DNA of 64,000 nt, taken from positions 248,001 through 312,000 of the forward strand of contig NZ_JAMYWQ010000001.1 of assembly GCF_024160145.1 (NCBI RefSeq), written 5' to 3'. The notes under the pieces are model-generated. The model did no database searches and had not been told where the DNA came from. It saw only the letters and a list, made by a program, of their open reading frames with translations. This stretch comes from Serratia nevei. GTDB taxonomy: Bacteria; Pseudomonadota; Gammaproteobacteria; Enterobacterales; Enterobacteriaceae. The position numbers were made by a program, and so were the translations under genes. Of the stretch, positions 8,501 through 16,852 are shown piece after piece (positions within the stretch are counted from its first letter, which is position 1; the number at the start of each line of letters is the position of its first letter).

Positions 8501-8905
8501 TTAGCCGACAAACTGGAACCATTGCAGTTGAAGGAAGGAGTCATTGAAATCATTATCGGTGTAGTCTTCGCTCGCGAAGACATACTTACCAAAGTAGACC
8601 GTGGCGCCACGGGTAATCACGTCCTGTGCCCAGATCACCTGTGAATACTTTTGCCCCCCGTTAGTGCCGATCCAGATAGTGTAATTGCCGGAGGGGTCGG
8701 CAGCCTGAAAGAAACCCTGCCCAATTTGCGTGGGTGTACCGCCGCTCGAGCTTGCACCCTGCGTAGTGAAGATAACATTGGCGCCACTGTCTTTCAGTTG
8801 AATGAACTGATTGGCCGAGCTTTGAACCAAAGCCGACCAGAAAACCACTTTCCCGACGGGAATATTGACGGCAATACCGCCGCCGCTTACCGGTCCAATC
8901 GCCAT
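8501..8905 (-). CDS. LecB-like calcium-dependent lectin (copy B)
   Basis: 134 residues. The C-terminus reproduces the calcium and sugar loop of LecB/PA-IIL: SEDYTDNDFND has Glu113, Asp114, Asp117, Asp119, Asn121 and Asp122 at exactly the LecB spacing, followed by a beta strand ending in a terminal Gly, which in LecB completes the partner subunit's site. The segment ALVQSSANQ aligns with AFANSSGTQ of PA-IIL, placing Ser29-Ser30-Ala31 at the specificity loop. There is no signal peptide, as in LecB itself. It follows copy A by 10 bases in the operon headed by the thiaminase-like gene. The fold call is good; the sugar ligand is unknown. Confidence 0.75.
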   Translation of the reverse strand: MAIGPVSGGGIAVNIPVGKVVFWSALVQSSANQFIQLKDSGANVIFTTQGASSSGGTPTQIGQGFFQAADPSGNYTIWIGTNGGQKYSQVIWAQDVITRGATVYFGKYVFASEDYTDNDFNDSFLQLQWFQFVG

Positions 8906-8915
8906 TTTAGCCCCC

Positions 8916-9317
8916 TCATCCTATGCTGTTAAACCAGGTCAGTGTCAGGCAGGTATCATTGAAGTCCTGGTCTGCACCGTCTTCAGTAATGAAATTGAAA
9001 CAGCTGGAATATATTTGACTGCCTATATTCAGCGTTATTTCATCCCACATGACCTGCGACCAGACCTGGCCATTGTTATAACCGAGAAAAACGGTATAAA
9101 CCCCGCTACCTGCGGTAATAAACGAGCCTTGTCCTATTTGAGTAGGCGAATGCCCACCCGTGGATGAACCGCTGCTTTGAATGACGACATTATTGTTGGA
9201 GTCGCGTACCTCAACATATTGTGAATAGGATGCCTGGACGTTTGCCGTCCAGAATAGCGTTTTGCCTATCGGCAAGTTAATGGCGATGCCATTACCTGAT
9301 ACAGGACCCACACTCAT
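8916..9317 (-). CDS. LecB-like calcium-dependent lectin (copy A)
   Basis: 133 residues, a diverged paralogue of the next gene; both begin MxxGPVSGxGIAxNxPxGK. The calcium loop TEDGADQDFND keeps Glu112, Asp113, Asp116, Asp118, Asn120 and Asp121, and the protein ends in Gly133. The specificity-loop position reads Ala29-Ser30-Tyr31 rather than Ser-Ser-Ala in copy B, so the two copies probably prefer different sugars or form a mixed oligomer. No signal peptide is visible. It starts 15 bases downstream of the thiaminase-like gene. Confidence 0.75.
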   Translation of the reverse strand: MSVGPVSGNGIAINLPIGKTLFWTANVQASYSQYVEVRDSNNNVVIQSSGSSTGGHSPTQIGQGSFITAGSGVYTVFLGYNNGQVWSQVMWDEITLNIGSQIYSSCFNFITEDGADQDFNDTCLTLTWFNSIG

Positions 9318-9332
9318 GCTCTTCTCCTGCGA

Positions 9333-10871
9333 TTAACGGGTGGTTCGTTCGGTGATGGCACTGCCATGGGCCGGCGCCAACATGCGGGTGGAGTTGCTAC
9401 TGGTACACACAAAATTGGGTTGCTGCTGTTTTAAAGCGGCGCAAATACCATTGGCCATATCGACCTGACTTTGCGGAGTAAAGTTGTTGGGGAACGCTTT
9501 CGCGGTCGAAAATATTGGTGCCAACTGCCGATAGTAGCTATTGTCGCTGATACTAGGCTGTTGCCAGAAAGCTTGTGTGGCAACCAGCAAGGTGCGCCAC
9601 GGTGAACCTGCCGGCAGATCCTTTGACTGCACGATGTAATTCTTCATCGCCGTGCCGGTCATCAGCGTCGTAAAGGCCTGGGCGTTTGCCGCGCACTGGC
9701 TCGCCGGGGGACAGGTTGCCGCGTTAGAGACAAACGCATCTTCAAACAACAACGGTTGAGGGTGTTCCCCCCAGGGAGTCGGAACGACGTACAGCGGTTT
9801 TTGCGTGGAAGAATAAAGGTTAATAAAGAATGACTGTTCAGAGAAGCCCATGTCGGTGCTGGCTTGCCCGGAGGCGAAGACCTGTTCGGTGTTGCCATTT
9901 GCGCCGTTGTGATAGGTCTTGTTGGTACATTTGTTTACCCCGTTGAAAGCACAGGTATCGGACAGGGAAACCAACTGTTGAATAACGGCCTCGTTGGGTG
10001 GCATCTGCATCGATTGTTGTAGGGCGCCATAACCATAAGTTTGAACATATGCATTAATGTAGTCGGAAGGAAGGGTCCAGCTACCATTAAAATTACCCAC
10101 CAATTCGGTGACGGCTTTTGACTGCGAACTCAAATAATTCAGCATCTGCGCCAAACCGTTTTGCTGTTTTATCGCCGAGTCGAACGCATAGATGAAATTC
10201 ATGCATAACCAGCTGGGAATACCCCACAGCTGCCCCTGATACGTAGCACCGGCCAACGCCACGGGCCAGGGCGTTTCTCCGGCGATCTGCGCAGGGTTAA
10301 TCAAACGCTGTTCAGCCAGAAATCCCAAATAAAGAACGTCCAGTTCTATGACGTCAAACCCGTCCTGGCCGAGCAACTGAGGCAGATCGACAAAGCTGTA
10401 AATATTGACCTGCTGATTAAGAACCGCATTCAGCAGCACTTGCGGATGCTGCGTCTGATAGGTCTGCACCACGTGGGCAACCAGGTTTTCGAAGTTATCC
10501 GTCGGTAACGTAGGCAAATAGGGATAAAGTGAAACGTTCAATACCTGAGTTTGTAATCCGTTCAGCACCAGCGTTTGATTGGGGCCGCTAGGTGTGATTG
10601 TCATCTGCCGGGTCCGTAGTTGATTGCAGTCTGCCCAATTAATCACCGGCGATTTCGGCCTGCTGGTATTCTGCCCCACATAGAATGATTGTCCAGCCGG
10701 CACGGTAATATACCAGTCAAAGCTGCTACCGGACGTTTTAGTCCAACCGTCTACCGTGCACGTGATGGGCGAAGATGACGTATTCTTTAATATCAGTTGC
10801 CCGGCGAGGGTAACCGGGACGCTGAATATAAATAAAACGGTGTAAAATAACACCCGAATTAGAGCATTCAT
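9333..10871 (-). CDS. Secreted thiaminase-I-like protein with N-terminal beta domain
   Basis: 512 residues. A signal peptide covers residues 1-23 (FYTVLFIFSVPVTLAG). Residues about 25-115 look like a small beta-sandwich (LILKNTSSSPITCTVDGW). From about residue 118 on, the protein has the two-lobed solute-binding fold shared with thiaminase I: FDVIELDVLYLGFLAEQRLI, then WGIPSWLCMNF with Cys223 at the catalytic-cysteine position, and MGFSEQSFF with Glu345 as the likely general base. The Cys-Glu distance of about 122 residues is close to the 128 I recall for the Paenibacillus enzyme. Thiaminase I splits thiamine by base exchange. An ordinary binding protein is the alternative, but no transporter genes are adjacent. 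Confidence 0.55.
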   Translation of the reverse strand: MNALIRVLFYTVLFIFSVPVTLAGQLILKNTSSSPITCTVDGWTKTSGSSFDWYITVPAGQSFYVGQNTSRPKSPVINWADCNQLRTRQMTITPSGPNQTLVLNGLQTQVLNVSLYPYLPTLPTDNFENLVAHVVQTYQTQHPQVLLNAVLNQQVNIYSFVDLPQLLGQDGFDVIELDVLYLGFLAEQRLINPAQIAGETPWPVALAGATYQGQLWGIPSWLCMNFIYAFDSAIKQQNGLAQMLNYLSSQSKAVTELVGNFNGSWTLPSDYINAYVQTYGYGALQQSMQMPPNEAVIQQLVSLSDTCAFNGVNKCTNKTYHNGANGNTEQVFASGQASTDMGFSEQSFFINLYSSTQKPLYVVPTPWGEHPQPLLFEDAFVSNAATCPPASQCAANAQAFTTLMTGTAMKNYIVQSKDLPAGSPWRTLLVATQAFWQQPSISDNSYYRQLAPIFSTAKAFPNNFTPQSQVDMANGICAALKQQQPNFVCTSSNSTRMLAPAHGSAITERTTR

Positions 10872-11493
10872 ATATACCTCACCTGTGCGTAATCAAAGTT
10901 TTGCCCGTCTCTATATTCAAGGGCATATAAAAAACGAAGTTATTCAACGACAAAGAAATAAATAACAGAACGCCGGCGCACATGTTGGCATGCGACGTTA
11001 CCTTAGCCTGATATTTATATTTACTAAAATAATTTAATGCCTGGGTATTATTTGAATTTAAGCTAAAACATTATGAATATAGCATTCCATTTAAACTCTG
11101 GCAAAGAAGTGTAAATTAAATTTATGTTTTTTATCACTGCCCACGCCATGATAATGAAGTTTAAGTAAAATCATTCAACGCTCAGTCTACCAGCATCAAT
11201 CCTGGCCCCGCTTGGCCCTGAATTGCTCACCTTATTACCACAGAAAAAGCATGTCTAACCCCCTTCCAGGCAGGTTTTACCTGATCGTGTAACCGAAAGG
11301 AGTAAATGAACGTTCATCAAATCAAAAACATGTTGATTCTTAGAGAAAAAAGTAAACAGCCGGAAACAAAATAACCTATTGAGTCCCAGGCGAAAAAGCC
11401 ATATATTGGACGCGCTTTTCACAAGGCAGTTACTTTTCTAATTCATTAATTCAATCGGAGCGTGTTGAGACCTTCGGTTGTAGGAGAGATATG
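10872..11493. other. AT-rich intergenic region between the thiaminase-like gene and dat
   Basis: About 620 bases, clearly richer in A and T than its neighbours. It must hold the promoters of the minus-strand thiaminase/lectin operon and of dat-ddc. I see no gene, only frames under 15 codons without support. AGGAGAG just before 11491 is the dat ribosome-binding site. The low GC, shared with the genes to its left, is compatible with acquired DNA. Confidence 0.6.
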
Positions 11494-12876
11494 ATGACGG
11501 ATAAAGTCCGTATTGATACTTTAGTTGCAAACTCATTAAACGGAAACAATGAAACCTATTTGGCGCGCCAAGCCGAATTTGAGTCGAATGTTAGGAGTTA
11601 TCCGCGCAAATTGCCGCTGGCAATTGCGAAAGCCCAGGGCGTTTGGATCACTGATGTTGAGAATAATCAATATCTTGATTGCCTGGCCGGGGCGGGAACG
11701 TTGGCTCTTGGACATAATCACCCCGACGTCCTGCAAAGCATCCAAAATGTCATTACCAGCGGCTTGCCGTTACATACTCTCGATCTGACGACCCCGTTGA
11801 AAGATCGTTTCTCCGATTACCTGCTCTCTCTGTTGCCTGGCCAGGGCAAAGAGTATTGCCTGCAATTCTGCGGCCCGTCCGGCGCCGATGCGGTGGAAGC
11901 CGCGCTGAAACTGGCGAAAAAGCACACCGGCCGTTCCGGCGTGATCAGTTTCTCCGGCGGTTATCACGGCATGACCCACGGTGCGCTGTCGGTCACCGGC
12001 AACCTGTCGCCGAAGGCGGCGATCAACGGCATGATGCCGGAAGTGCAGTTCATGCCTTATCCGCATGAATACCGCTGCCCGCTGGGCATCGGCGGCGAAG
12101 CCGGCGTCAAGGCGTTGACCTACTACTTCGACAACCTGATCAACGACGTGGAAAGCGGCGTGCGTAAACCGGCGGCGGTGATCCTGGAAGCCGTTCAGGG
12201 CGAAGGCGGCGTTAACCCGGCCCCGGCCGAGTGGCTGCAGCGCATCCGCAAAGTGACGCAGGAGCACGGCATTCTGCTGATCATCGATGAGGTTCAGGCC
12301 GGTTTTGCCCGTACGGGCAAACTGTTCGCCTTCGAACATGCGGGCATCGAGCCGGACATCATCGTGATGTCGAAAGCGGTCGGCGGCGGCTTGCCGCTCG
12401 CGGTACTGGGCATCAAGAAACAGTTCGACGCCTGGGAACCGGGCCACCACACCGGCACCTTCCGCGGCAACCAGCTGGCGATGGCCACCGGCCTGACCAC
12501 CCTGCAATACCTGAAAGAGCACCAGGTCGCCGACAAAGTGGCCGCTCAGGGTGAGTGGCTGAAAGGCAAACTGGCCGAGCTGCAGAAACGGTATCCGGTG
12601 ATCGGCCACGTCCGCGGTCTGGGCCTGATGATCGGCATCGAGATCGTCAAGCCGAACGAAGCGCAGGATCACATGGGCTGCTACCCGGCCGATGGCGAGC
12701 TGTCAGCGCTGTTGCAGAAAAAATGCTTCGAATCCGGCCTGATCCTGGAGCGCGGCGGGCGCAACGGCTGCGTGCTGCGCCTGCTGCCTTCGCTGCTGAT
12801 CACCAACGATGAGCTGGGTATTTTCCTGGATAAATTTGAGCAGGCGCTGTTGGCCGCCGGCGTCAAGCCAGTCTGA
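11494..12876 (+). CDS. dat: L-2,4-diaminobutyrate:2-oxoglutarate aminotransferase
   Basis: 460 residues, a class-III PLP aminotransferase that makes L-2,4-diaminobutyrate from aspartate semialdehyde. Visible are the cofactor segment [44 protein letters not shown] and the PLP lysine in [14 protein letters not shown]. Two ATG codons are adjacent at 11491 and 11494; AGGAG seven bases before the second favours it. The decarboxylase follows 18 bases after the stop codon, which fixes the pathway: Dat plus Ddc yields 1,3-diaminopropane in Acinetobacter and enterobacteria. Confidence 0.95.
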   Translation: MTDKVRIDTLVANSLNGNNETYLARQAEFESNVRSYPRKLPLAIAKAQGVWITDVENNQYLDCLAGAGTLALGHNHPDVLQSIQNVITSGLPLHTLDLTTPLKDRFSDYLLSLLPGQGKEYCLQFCGPSGADAVEAALKLAKKHTGRSGVISFSGGYHGMTHGALSVTGNLSPKAAINGMMPEVQFMPYPHEYRCPLGIGGEAGVKALTYYFDNLINDVESGVRKPAAVILEAVQGEGGVNPAPAEWLQRIRKVTQEHGILLIIDEVQAGFARTGKLFAFEHAGIEPDIIVMSKAVGGGLPLAVLGIKKQFDAWEPGHHTGTFRGNQLAMATGLTTLQYLKEHQVADKVAAQGEWLKGKLAELQKRYPVIGHVRGLGLMIGIEIVKPNEAQDHMGCYPADGELSALLQKKCFESGLILERGGRNGCVLRLLPSLLITNDELGIFLDKFEQALLAAGVKPV

Positions 12877-12894
12877 TTGGAGCGAATGACCGCG

Positions 12895-14364
12895 ATGTCC
12901 AAGTTAAACCCGATTCTGGCTTCCTCGGCGCACAGCGCCGAGGCTTACCGCCAGGCGATCGCGCAGAGCAGTGAAGCCGTCGTGCAGTGGCTGCAACAGC
13001 CCGAGATGTATCAGGGCAAAAGCGTGGCCGAACTGCGCGAGCGCATCCAGCTCGACTTCACCCCGCAAGGCCTGGGCAACCAGGCGGCTATCGATCGCGC
13101 CATCGAGTACTTTTTGAAAGACAGCCTGTCGGTGCACCACCCGCAGTGCGTGGCGCACCTGCACTGCCCGAGCCTGGTGATTAGCCAGGCCGCCGAAGTG
13201 CTGATCAACGCCACCAACCAGAGCATGGATTCCTGGGATCAAAGCCCGTCGGCCACGCTGATCGAAATGAAGCTGATCGAGTGGCTGCGTGCCCAGGTCG
13301 GTTACCCGGCCGGCGACGCCGGGGTGTTCACCAGCGGCGGCACCCAGAGCAACCTGATGGGGCTGATGCTGGCGCGCGATGCGTTCTTCGCGCGTCAGGG
13401 CCACTCCGTGCAGCAGGACGGCCTGGTGGGCGACCTGCGCAAGCTGAAGGTGTTCTGTTCTGAAAACGCCCACTTCTCGGTGCAGAAGAACATGGCGCTG
13501 ATGGGCCTCGGCTATCAGTCCGTCACCCTGGTGAAAACCGATCGCTTCGCCCGTATGGACGTGAACGATCTGGCGGAAAAACTGGCGCAGGCCAAGGCCA
13601 ACGGTGAGCAGGTGATGGCGATTGTCGCCACCGCCGGCACCACCGACGCCGGTGCCATTGACCCGCTGCGCGACATCGCACGGCTGGCGGCGCAGCAGCA
13701 GATCTGGGTGCACGTGGACGCGGCCTGGGGCGGCGCGCTGCTGCTCTCCGAGCAGTACCGCGACTACCTGGACGGCCTGGAACTGGTGGACTCCATCACC
13801 CTGGACTTCCACAAGCAGTTCTTCCAGACCATCAGCTGCGGCGCCTTCTTGCTGAAAGACGAGCGCCACTATGAGCTGATGCGCTATCAGGCGGCCTACC
13901 TGAACTCCGAGTTCGACGAAGCGCAAGGCGTGCCGAACCTGGTGTCCAAGTCGCTGCAGACCACCCGCCGCTTCGATGCGTTGAAGCTGTGGATGGGGCT
14001 GGAAGCGCTGGGGCAGAAGCAATACGCCGAGATCATCGATCATGGCGTGACGCTGGCGCAGCAGGTGGCGCGTTACATCGCCGATCAGGCATCGCTGGAA
14101 CTGGTGATGCAGCCGCAGCTGGCCAGCGTGCTGTTCCGCTACCGTCCGGCGCAGTTGGCAGCGAACGGCGACGCGGCCGTCGCACTGTTCAACCAGCGCA
14201 TCGGCGACGCCCTGCTGGAATCGGGCCGCGCCAACGTCGGCGTGACCGAGTTCGATGGCGTGACCTGCCTGAAGATGACGTTGCTGAACCCGATCGTGAC
14301 GCTGGAAGACATCAAGCTGTTGCTGGCGCTGGTCGAGAAAACCGCGCAGCAGCTGCCGGCGTAA
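12895..14364 (+). CDS. ddc: L-2,4-diaminobutyrate decarboxylase
   Basis: 489 residues from MSKLNPILA, a group-II PLP decarboxylase that converts 2,4-diaminobutyrate to 1,3-diaminopropane. Signatures are NQSMDSWDQSP, VFTSGGTQSNLMGL, VHVDAAWGGALLL and the PLP lysine in ITLDFHKQFFQ. A second ATG at 12886, closer to the GGAG, is possible; the TTG at 12877 is unlikely because the Shine-Dalgarno sequence would lie inside the gene. It is cotranscribed with dat and closed by a strong terminator. The product can feed norspermidine-type polyamines or a siderophore; neither is visible here. Confidence 0.95.
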   Translation: MSKLNPILASSAHSAEAYRQAIAQSSEAVVQWLQQPEMYQGKSVAELRERIQLDFTPQGLGNQAAIDRAIEYFLKDSLSVHHPQCVAHLHCPSLVISQAAEVLINATNQSMDSWDQSPSATLIEMKLIEWLRAQVGYPAGDAGVFTSGGTQSNLMGLMLARDAFFARQGHSVQQDGLVGDLRKLKVFCSENAHFSVQKNMALMGLGYQSVTLVKTDRFARMDVNDLAEKLAQAKANGEQVMAIVATAGTTDAGAIDPLRDIARLAAQQQIWVHVDAAWGGALLLSEQYRDYLDGLELVDSITLDFHKQFFQTISCGAFLLKDERHYELMRYQAAYLNSEFDEAQGVPNLVSKSLQTTRRFDALKLWMGLEALGQKQYAEIIDHGVTLAQQVARYIADQASLELVMQPQLASVLFRYRPAQLAANGDAAVALFNQRIGDALLESGRANVGVTEFDGVTCLKMTLLNPIVTLEDIKLLLALVEKTAQQLPA

Positions 14365-14384
14365 CGTCGCGCAGCCTGCCACTC

Positions 14385-14414
14385 AAGCCGATAACCGCCG
14401 TTATCGGCTTTTTT
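14385..14414 (+). terminator. Rho-independent terminator of dat-ddc
   Basis: AAGCCGATAAC, a CGCC loop and GTTATCGGCTT form a perfect 11-base stem followed by TTTT, starting 21 bases after the ddc stop codon. Confidence 0.92.
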
Positions 14415-14505
14415 ATTGCTCCTCAATCGCAGGAGACGCAGCGTTTACGCTGATATACTGCATCAAACGCCTTTTCCCATTCCCGGCGCCACAGGATACG
14501 CACGC

Positions 14506-15411
14506 ATGACCGACCCGGATTTCAACCTGTTAATCGCGCTCGATGCCCTGTTGACGGCGGGCAGCGTCGTCGGCGCCGCACGGCGTCTCGGTTTAAGCGC
14601 TTCGGCGATGAGCCGCACCCTCACCCGGCTGCGCGCCGCCACCGGCGATCCCCTGCTGGTGCGCGCCGGGCGCCGTATGGTGCTGACGCCCTATGCCGAA
14701 ACGCTGCGCGAACGGGCGAGAAACGCGGCGTTCGAGGCGCGCGCGGTGCTGCGACCGGCGCAGGGCGAGCTGGATCCGACCCGGCTGGATCGCACCTTTA
14801 CGCTGCGCGCCAACGACGGTTTCGTCGAGGCCTTCGGCCCGGCGTTGATCGCCGCCGCCGCCGAACAGGCGCCGCGGGTACGGCTGCGCTTTGCGCCCAA
14901 ACCGGAGAAAAGCGACCGCCCGCTGCGTGAAGGGCTGGTCGACCTGGAGATTGGCGTGCTGGGCGATATGGGCCCGGAAATCCGCCTGCAGGCGCTGTTC
15001 CGCGATCGCTTCGTCGGCGTGATGAGAACCGCGCATCCGCTGGCGCAACAGCCGGAGATCGGCGCCGCCGACTATGCCGCCTGCGGCCACGTGGTGGCCT
15101 CGCGCAGCGGTCGCGTTCTCGGGCCGGTAGACGCGGCGCTGGCGGAGCTGGGGCTGGCGCGCCATATCGCCGCTGTGGTGCCGAGTTTCCCGGCTGCGCT
15201 GGCGGTGGCGCAGGCCTCGAACCTGTTGGCGTTGCTGCCCGCCTCCTTCCTGCATGCCCAACCGGCCGACGGCCCGCTGCGCGTCTTCGCGCTGCCGGTG
15301 AACACGCCGCCCATCACCGTCTCGCAAATGTGGCACCCGCGCCTGGACGCCGAGGCGGATCACCGCTGGCTGCGGCAATTGGTGCTGAATGTCTGCCGCC
15401 GGCGGGCGTAG
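14506..15411 (+). CDS. LysR-family transcriptional regulator
   Basis: 301 residues from MTDPDFNLLIALDALL. The N-terminal helix-turn-helix is GSVVGAARRLGLSASAMSRTLTRL, and the LysR continuation DPLLVRAGRRMVLTPYA is present. The remainder is the periplasmic-binding-like effector domain. The start at 14506 is chosen because the family begins a few residues before the HTH and AGGA lies about ten bases upstream. The M19 dipeptidase follows on the same strand after 139 bases, making it a possible target; the effector is unknown. Confidence 0.9.
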   Translation: MTDPDFNLLIALDALLTAGSVVGAARRLGLSASAMSRTLTRLRAATGDPLLVRAGRRMVLTPYAETLRERARNAAFEARAVLRPAQGELDPTRLDRTFTLRANDGFVEAFGPALIAAAAEQAPRVRLRFAPKPEKSDRPLREGLVDLEIGVLGDMGPEIRLQALFRDRFVGVMRTAHPLAQQPEIGAADYAACGHVVASRSGRVLGPVDAALAELGLARHIAAVVPSFPAALAVAQASNLLALLPASFLHAQPADGPLRVFALPVNTPPITVSQMWHPRLDAEADHRWLRQLVLNVCRRRA

Positions 15412-15550
15412 GTACCGCTTCGCGAAGGAGTGACAATATCGACGTCGGGGGGCTACCAGGCGACGCCAAAGCCCCCATAGCCTGAGGGTTGTTCCCCCTC
15501 GCGCGATCGTGGAACATAGCGTTCACGATGCCTGACTCAGTGAAACGCCC

Positions 15551-16600
15551 ATGACGCTTCCCCCTCTCTGGCCGGTGTTCGACGGCCATAACGACCTGCT
15601 GCTCAACCTGTGGCTGCACCACGACGGCGATCCGGCCGCCGCCTTTTATTCCCGCGTCACGCCGGGCCACCTCGATTTCACCCGCATGCGGCGCGGCGGG
15701 TTCTGCGGCGGGCTGTTCGCGGTGTTTATTCCCCCGGTCAGCTATATCGCCCAGATGCGTAACCAAACGCACGACGAGGCGCAGGCCGCTTTCGATCCGC
15801 TGGCGATCGCCGAACGGCAAATCGCCATCCTGCAGCAGCTGGAACAGGCCTCTCAGGGGCGGCTGCGCATCTGCCGCACCGCCAGCGAGATAGAACAGTG
15901 CCGCTTCAACCGACAGATCGCCGCGGTGCTGCATATCGAAGGCGCCGGCATGATCGATGCGGAGCTGACGCAGCTGGAGGCCTTCTACCGGCTGGGCGTG
16001 CGCAGCATCGGGCCGTTCTGGAATCTGCCGAACGCCTTCGGCACCGGCGTCAGCGGGCCGTTCCCCGGCTCACCCGATACCGGCCCCGGCCTGACGCCGG
16101 CCGGCGAGGCGCTGCTCCGCGCCTGCAACCGCCGCCGCATCCTGATCGACGTCTCGCACATGAACGAGAAAACCTTCTGGCAAACCGCCGCGCTGAGCCG
16201 CGCACCGCTGGTCGCCACCCACTCCAACGCCCACGCCCTCTGCCCGCAGCCGCGCAATCTGACCGACGCACAGCTGGACGCCATCGCCCAGAGCGGCGGG
16301 ATGGTCGGCGTCAATTTCGGTACCGCCTTCCTGCGTGCGGACGGAAAACGTGACAGCGCAACAACCGGCTTAACAGAAATTGTTAAACACGTTGAGTATT
16401 TGATCGCTAAACTTGGAGAAGACCGCGTGGGCTTTGGCTCTGATTTTGACGGGGTCAACGTACCGCAACCATTGGCGGATGTCGGCGGCCTGCCGCGGCT
16501 GACGCAAGCGCTGGCACAGGCCGGGTTCGATAACCGGCTGCTGGAGAAACTGACCTGGCGCAACTGGCTGAACGTGCTCGCCGCCACCTGGGGTGAATAA
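15551..16600 (+). CDS. M19-family membrane-type dipeptidase
   Basis: 349 residues of the renal-dipeptidase family, zinc enzymes with an amidohydrolase barrel that cleave dipeptides, often with a D-residue at the C-terminal side. Metal ligands are visible as VFDGHNDLL (HxD), HIEGAGMI (Glu), ATHSNAHALCP and the terminal DRVGFGSDFDG. There is no signal peptide, so it is probably cytoplasmic. It ends 117 bases before pqqA on the same strand. Proteases are needed to finish PQQ from its peptide precursor, so a link to the pqq operon is conceivable but unproven. Confidence 0.88.
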   Translation: MTLPPLWPVFDGHNDLLLNLWLHHDGDPAAAFYSRVTPGHLDFTRMRRGGFCGGLFAVFIPPVSYIAQMRNQTHDEAQAAFDPLAIAERQIAILQQLEQASQGRLRICRTASEIEQCRFNRQIAAVLHIEGAGMIDAELTQLEAFYRLGVRSIGPFWNLPNAFGTGVSGPFPGSPDTGPGLTPAGEALLRACNRRRILIDVSHMNEKTFWQTAALSRAPLVATHSNAHALCPQPRNLTDAQLDAIAQSGGMVGVNFGTAFLRADGKRDSATTGLTEIVKHVEYLIAKLGEDRVGFGSDFDGVNVPQPLADVGGLPRLTQALAQAGFDNRLLEKLTWRNWLNVLAATWGE

Positions 16601-16717
16601 CCCGGTTACGCTTTAAAGGTTGCGATCTCCGTCACATTTCGTCAACATTGGGCCGGCCGGATGGGAACGTTTCTCATTGGGCTCGAACTATTACGCTGCA
16701 TGCTAAGGAGCACCGCT

Positions 16718-16795
16718 ATGACTACCTGGACTAAACCTGAGTTTGTTGACCTGCGTCTGGGGCTGGAAGTGACGCTGTACATTTCCAACCGTTAA
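16718..16795 (+). CDS. pqqA: PQQ precursor peptide PqqA
   Basis: A 25-codon gene preceded by a strong AAGGAG eight bases before its ATG. The peptide ends EVTLYISNR, with Glu17 and Tyr21, the two residues that PqqE crosslinks and that become pyrroloquinoline quinone. Klebsiella PqqA has 23 residues; this one has two extra at the N-terminus. It is the first gene of pqqABCDEF and is followed by a hairpin before pqqB, in keeping with higher expression of the peptide than of the enzymes. Confidence 0.96.
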   Translation: MTTWTKPEFVDLRLGLEVTLYISNR

Positions 16796-16804
16796 TCGCC
16801 CGTC

Positions 16805-16825
16805 TGCCCGCCTTTCGCGCGGGCA
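16805..16825 (+). terminator. Hairpin between pqqA and pqqB
   Basis: TGCCCGC, a 7-base loop and GCGGGCA form a stem ten bases after the pqqA stop, followed by a pyrimidine-rich run (TTTCTTTCCCTTTCTT). It is probably a partial terminator or RNA-stabilising hairpin that raises pqqA over the downstream genes. Confidence 0.7.
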
Positions 16826-16852
16826 TTTCTTTCCCTTTCTTCTGGTTCAGAC

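Noticed and set aside
10872-11493. TPP riboswitch near the thiaminase-like gene
   Set aside because: A fragment like CCTGATCGTGTAA near 11279 recalls part of the THI element, but the CTGAGA helix and the remaining pairing are absent on both strands.
12904-14382. 492-codon open frame on the minus strand opposite ddc
   Set aside because: It lies wholly antisense to a clear decarboxylase, is rich in His, Gln, Arg and Val as expected of a high-GC shadow, and has no domain or ribosome-binding site.
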